Position numbers and translations under genes: made by a program
Part shown: in pieces, positions 6,222-8,984 of the stretch
How the letters are laid out: the number at the start of each line of letters is the position of its first letter
How positions within the stretch are numbered: the first letter of the stretch is position 1
Notes under the pieces: model-generated
Database searches by the model: none
Told to the model about the DNA's origin: nothing
The model's input: the letters and a program-made list of their open reading frames with translations, nothing else
Assembly (NCBI GenBank): GCA_002328625.1
Contig: DCVC01000332.1
Coordinates: 2,063 to 11,046 of the forward strand
Direction of reading: 5' to 3'
Source: Bacteroidales bacterium UBA2198
GTDB taxonomy: Bacteria > Bacteroidota > Bacteroidia > Bacteroidales > VadinHA17
Length of the DNA: 8,984 nt

Positions 6222-8984
6222 TTAATGTGCTTCCAGCCAGTTTTTACCTGTACCCCAGTCAACCTTCAGCGGGATATCAAGCTTAGCGGCATTTGTCATT
6301 TCATTAATAACCATATTCCTGAGCTTTTCCAGTTCAGGAATAAAAACTTCAAAAATCAGTTCATCATGAACCTGCAGGATCATTTTGGATATATAATGGT
6401 CCGTCTTCATTCTTTCATGGATCCTCACCATGGCAATCTTAATTATATCCGCGGCACTGCCCTGAATTGGTGCATTGATAGCATTCCGCTCAGCATTGCC
6501 CCTGACAACCTGATTTCGCGAAAGTATATCCCTTACATAGCGTTTACGCCCGAACATTGTAGTGACATAGCCCTGTTCTCTTGCTTTGCGGATGCTTTCA
6601 TCCATGTATGCTTTTACTCCGGGATATGAACTGAAGTAACCGTCAATGAGTTCTTTCGCCTCTTTTCTACCTATTGTCAGTCTCTCTGACAGGCCAAAAG
6701 ACGATATGCCATATATGATTCCGAAATTTGCTGTCTTTGCCCTGCCCCGCATCTCCCTTGTAACTTCTTCAATTCTGACTCCAAATATTTTGGAAGCAGT
6801 TGCAGCGTGGATATCATTACCTGACAGGAAGTCGGCTATCATGCTCCTGTCCTTGCTGAGATGGGCCATCAGTCTCAACTCAATCTGTGAATAATCTGCT
6901 GATAAGAATATATGTCCGTCGGCGGGGACAAATGCTTTTCTTATTTCACGGCCTCTTTCATCCCTCACCGGTATGTTTTGCAGATTCGGGTTTGTTGAAC
7001 TTAGTCTGCCTGTTGAGGCAATTGCCTGGTTGAATGATGTATGTACCCTTCCGGTTTTTTTATCAATGAGTTGTGGCAAAGCTTCAACATATGTTGATAA
7101 TAGCTTCTTAAGCCCCCTGTATTCCAAAACCTTGCCAATTATCGGATGCCTGCTGGTCAGCCGTTGTAATATTTCCTCATTGGTAACGAATTGCCTTGTT
7201 TTGGTAATCCTTGCATTATCATCAAGTTTGAGACGAATGAAAAGAATATCACCGAGCTGTTTTGGAGAGGAGATATTAAATTCTGTTCCAGCCAGAGAGT
7301 ATATCTCCTTTTCAAGGTTAAGGATATCTTCACGTAGGTCAACAGCTATAGAACTCAGATCTTCCTGGTTCAGTTTAACACCGTTTCTTTCCATCTCAGC
7401 CAGCACCCTGATAAGCGGCATCTCAATACGTGCAGCAAGATCAGAAAGCCCCTCTGTTTTTAATTTTGGTTCAAAAATATCTTTGAGCTGAAGAGTTATA
7501 TCTGCATCCTCGACAGCATATTCCTTGAGTTTTTCAACAGGCACTACCCTCATATTCTTTTGATGTTGCCCCTTTACTCCTATCAACGACTCGATATGAA
7601 CCGGGCTGTAAGAAAGGTATACTTCAGCCAGGAGATTCATATTATGCCGCATATCGGGCTCAAGAAGATAATGGGCAATCATAGTGTCAAATAGCGGGCC
7701 TTTTACTTCTATTCCGTAATTTGCCAGAACCTGAATATCAAATTTCAGGTTCTGCCCGATTTTTACAATTTCAGGATTTTCAAAAACCGGTTTCAAGATA
7801 TCAAGGATCCTTTTTGTTTTCTCTTGTGATTCGGGGAAATGGATCATATAACCAGAACCCTTTCTCCAGGAAAAGGCGAGTGCAACAAGTTCGGAATCAA
7901 GAGCATTTATGCTGGTTGTCTCAGTGTCAAAACAGATCTCCTTAATCCTTAGAATATCAGAAACAAATTCTTTGATCGCCGTTTCTGTCTCCAGCAGATT
8001 ATAGTTATGAGCAACACTTTCAATCGTACTCTTTTCAGCAGAGGAGGTCAAAATATCGTTTCCGAAAAGAGAGCCCTGGACATTTTCCTCAGGAAGATCA
8101 AAGACCTCTTTCTGTACAGGTGTTTTATCCGGTTTATCTGCCTCCGACAGTATTCTTGCAGCGACAGTCCTGAATTCAAGTTCTTCAAATAACAGTTTGA
8201 GCTTGCCCCTGTCAGGGGTTTCGGTCTCAAGTTCCTCTTCCTTAAATTCAACAGGTACGTTTTGTTCAATTGTTGCCAGTTTTTTTGAAATTTCAATCTG
8301 TTCTTTGTTATTCTCTATTATTTCTTTGAGCTTCCCTTTCAGCTTACCGGTATTTTTGAATAATTCTTCAATACTTCCATATTCAGAAATAAGTTTCATT
8401 GCGGTTTTGGGGCCCACACCAGGGGCTCCGGGAATATTATCCGACGCATCTCCCATAAGTGCAAGAATATCAATTACCTGTTCCGGACTCTGTACTGAAA
8501 ATTCTTTTCTGATGTCATCAACACCCCAACGCACCGATTCGTTGCCGCTCCTGGAAGGTTTAAACATGAAAACATTTTCAGCTACCAGCTGTGCAAAATC
8601 CTTGTCCGGCGTCATCATATAGGTTGTAAACCCTTTTTCAGATGCTTTCCTTGCAAGCGTTCCGATAACATCATCAGCCTCATAGCCCGGACAGTCAATA
8701 ACAGGAATCCTGTAAGCTTCCAGGAGTTGCTTAATATAGGGAACAGCTTTTTTAATATCTTCAGGAGTCGCGTCACGAGTTGCTTTGTAATCCTTGTACA
8801 TTTCATGCCTGAATGTGGGTGCCGGTGTGTCAAATACTACGGCAATATGAGTTGGTTTCTGCTTCTGAAGGAGCTCCTCGAGGGTCAGCAGAAAACCGAA
8901 AATTGCCGAAGTGTTCATCCCTTTAGAGGTGATTCTCGGATTTCTTATGAAAGCATAATAAGATCTGAAAATGAGGGCATATGC
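6222..8984 (-). CDS. polA: DNA polymerase I, nearly complete (true start beyond right edge)
   Basis: This enzyme fills gaps, removes RNA primers and serves repair synthesis. All three activities appear intact. Numbered from the ATG at 8918, the 5' nuclease domain (to about 255) has VVFD (Asp30), YEADDVIG (Glu80, Asp82, Asp83), TPDKD (105, 107) and GDASDNIPG (Asp157, Asp160). After a linker (about 258-305) the 3'-5' proofreading domain has FDTET (Asp331, Glu333), NLKFD (Asp394) and YAVED (Tyr467, Asp471). The polymerase domain has motif A SADYSQIEL (Asp675, Glu680), motif B RGRAKTANFGIIYG (Arg724, Lys728, Phe732, Tyr736) and motif C QVHDELIF (His851, Asp852, Glu853). The 177-residue spacing between Asp675 and Asp852 equals that in E. 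coli. The frame stays open upstream of 8918 to the window edge and encodes 22 more residues, including AYALIFRSYYAF, which belong to the conserved N-terminus. About ten residues and the start codon therefore lie outside the window. Confidence 0.97.
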   Translation of the reverse strand, partial: AYALIFRSYYAFIRNPRITSKGMNTSAIFGFLLTLEELLQKQKPTHIAVVFDTPAPTFRHEMYKDYKATRDATPEDIKKAVPYIKQLLEAYRIPVIDCPGYEADDVIGTLARKASEKGFTTYMMTPDKDFAQLVAENVFMFKPSRSGNESVRWGVDDIRKEFSVQSPEQVIDILALMGDASDNIPGAPGVGPKTAMKLISEYGSIEELFKNTGKLKGKLKEIIENNKEQIEISKKLATIEQNVPVEFKEEELETETPDRGKLKLLFEELEFRTVAARILSEADKPDKTPVQKEVFDLPEENVQGSLFGNDILTSSAEKSTIESVAHNYNLLETETAIKEFVSDILRIKEICFDTETTSINALDSELVALAFSWRKGSGYMIHFPESQEKTKRILDILKPVFENPEIVKIGQNLKFDIQVLANYGIEVKGPLFDTMIAHYLLEPDMRHNMNLLAEVYLSYSPVHIESLIGVKGQHQKNMRVVPVEKLKEYAVEDADITLQLKDIFEPKLKTEGLSDLAARIEMPLIRVLAEMERNGVKLNQEDLSSIAVDLREDILNLEKEIYSLAGTEFNISSPKQLGDILFIRLKLDDNARITKTRQFVTNEEILQRLTSRHPIIGKVLEYRGLKKLLSTYVEALPQLIDKKTGRVHTSFNQAIASTGRLSSTNPNLQNIPVRDERGREIRKAFVPADGHIFLSADYSQIELRLMAHLSKDRSMIADFLSGNDIHAATASKIFGVRIEEVTREMRGRAKTANFGIIYGISSFGLSERLTIGRKEAKELIDGYFSSYPGVKAYMDESIRKAREQGYVTTMFGRKRYVRDILSRNQVVRGNAERNAINAPIQGSAADIIKIAMVRIHERMKTDHYISKMILQVHDELIFEVFIPELEKLRNMVINEMTNAAKLDIPLKVDWGTGKNWLEAH

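Noticed and set aside
6973..7491. A 172-codon + strand open frame opposite polA
   Set aside because: It lies entirely antisense to well-conserved polymerase sequence and has low-complexity Ser/Leu-rich composition typical of a shadow frame. The same applies to the other + strand frames within 6225-8622.
1..8984. Mobile elements, CRISPR, tRNA/rRNA, phage or defence genes
   Set aside because: No transposase, integrase, spaced repeat array, RNA gene or defence-related motif was found. Nearly all of the window is accounted for by recognisable, mainly housekeeping genes.

Overview
This window looks like an ordinary chromosomal stretch from a member of the Bacteroidota, most likely Bacteroidales or a close relative. 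The evidence is the gene content and order (a DUF4271 membrane protein next to hemD, followed by rnpA), moderately AT-rich DNA, few usable Shine-Dalgarno sequences, and two exact matches to the Bacteroidota -7 promoter element TAnnTTTG. The assignment rests on remembered family features, not on a database search.

Layout, left to right. Bases 2-340 hold the 3' end of a phytoene desaturase-like FAD oxidoreductase on the + strand. It converges on a small predicted lipoprotein of the DUF4440/NTF2-like type on the - strand (350-829). Only 36 bp from the start of the lipoprotein gene, deoC (deoxyribose-phosphate aldolase, 866-1738) reads the other way. A 147-bp gap with a candidate promoter follows. 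A + strand block then runs: DUF4271 membrane protein (1886-2752), hemD (2802-3554, apparently starting at TTG), rnpA (3607-4014) and an S41 C-terminal processing peptidase (4097-5824) that has its own candidate promoter. The last third is on the - strand: polA (DNA polymerase I, complement 6222-8984, with its true start beyond the right edge) followed by a MoaD-type sulfur carrier (complement 5921-6157) that converges on the peptidase gene.

How the genes relate. Most are housekeeping genes for different processes: DNA repair and replication (polA), tRNA 5' maturation (rnpA), tetrapyrrole synthesis (hemD), deoxynucleoside breakdown (deoC), envelope proteolysis (S41 peptidase) and molybdenum cofactor or other sulfur transfer (MoaD-like). 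Nothing ties them into one pathway. The block from DUF4271 to the peptidase is probably partly co-transcribed.

I found no mobile element, CRISPR array, tRNA or rRNA, phage gene or defence system, and no convincing sign of a new system. No gene-free stretch exceeds 150 bp. The points worth a second look are small: start-codon issues (hemD, polA), gene-order details (no yidD after rnpA, an isolated moaD-like gene) and two proteins of unknown function.
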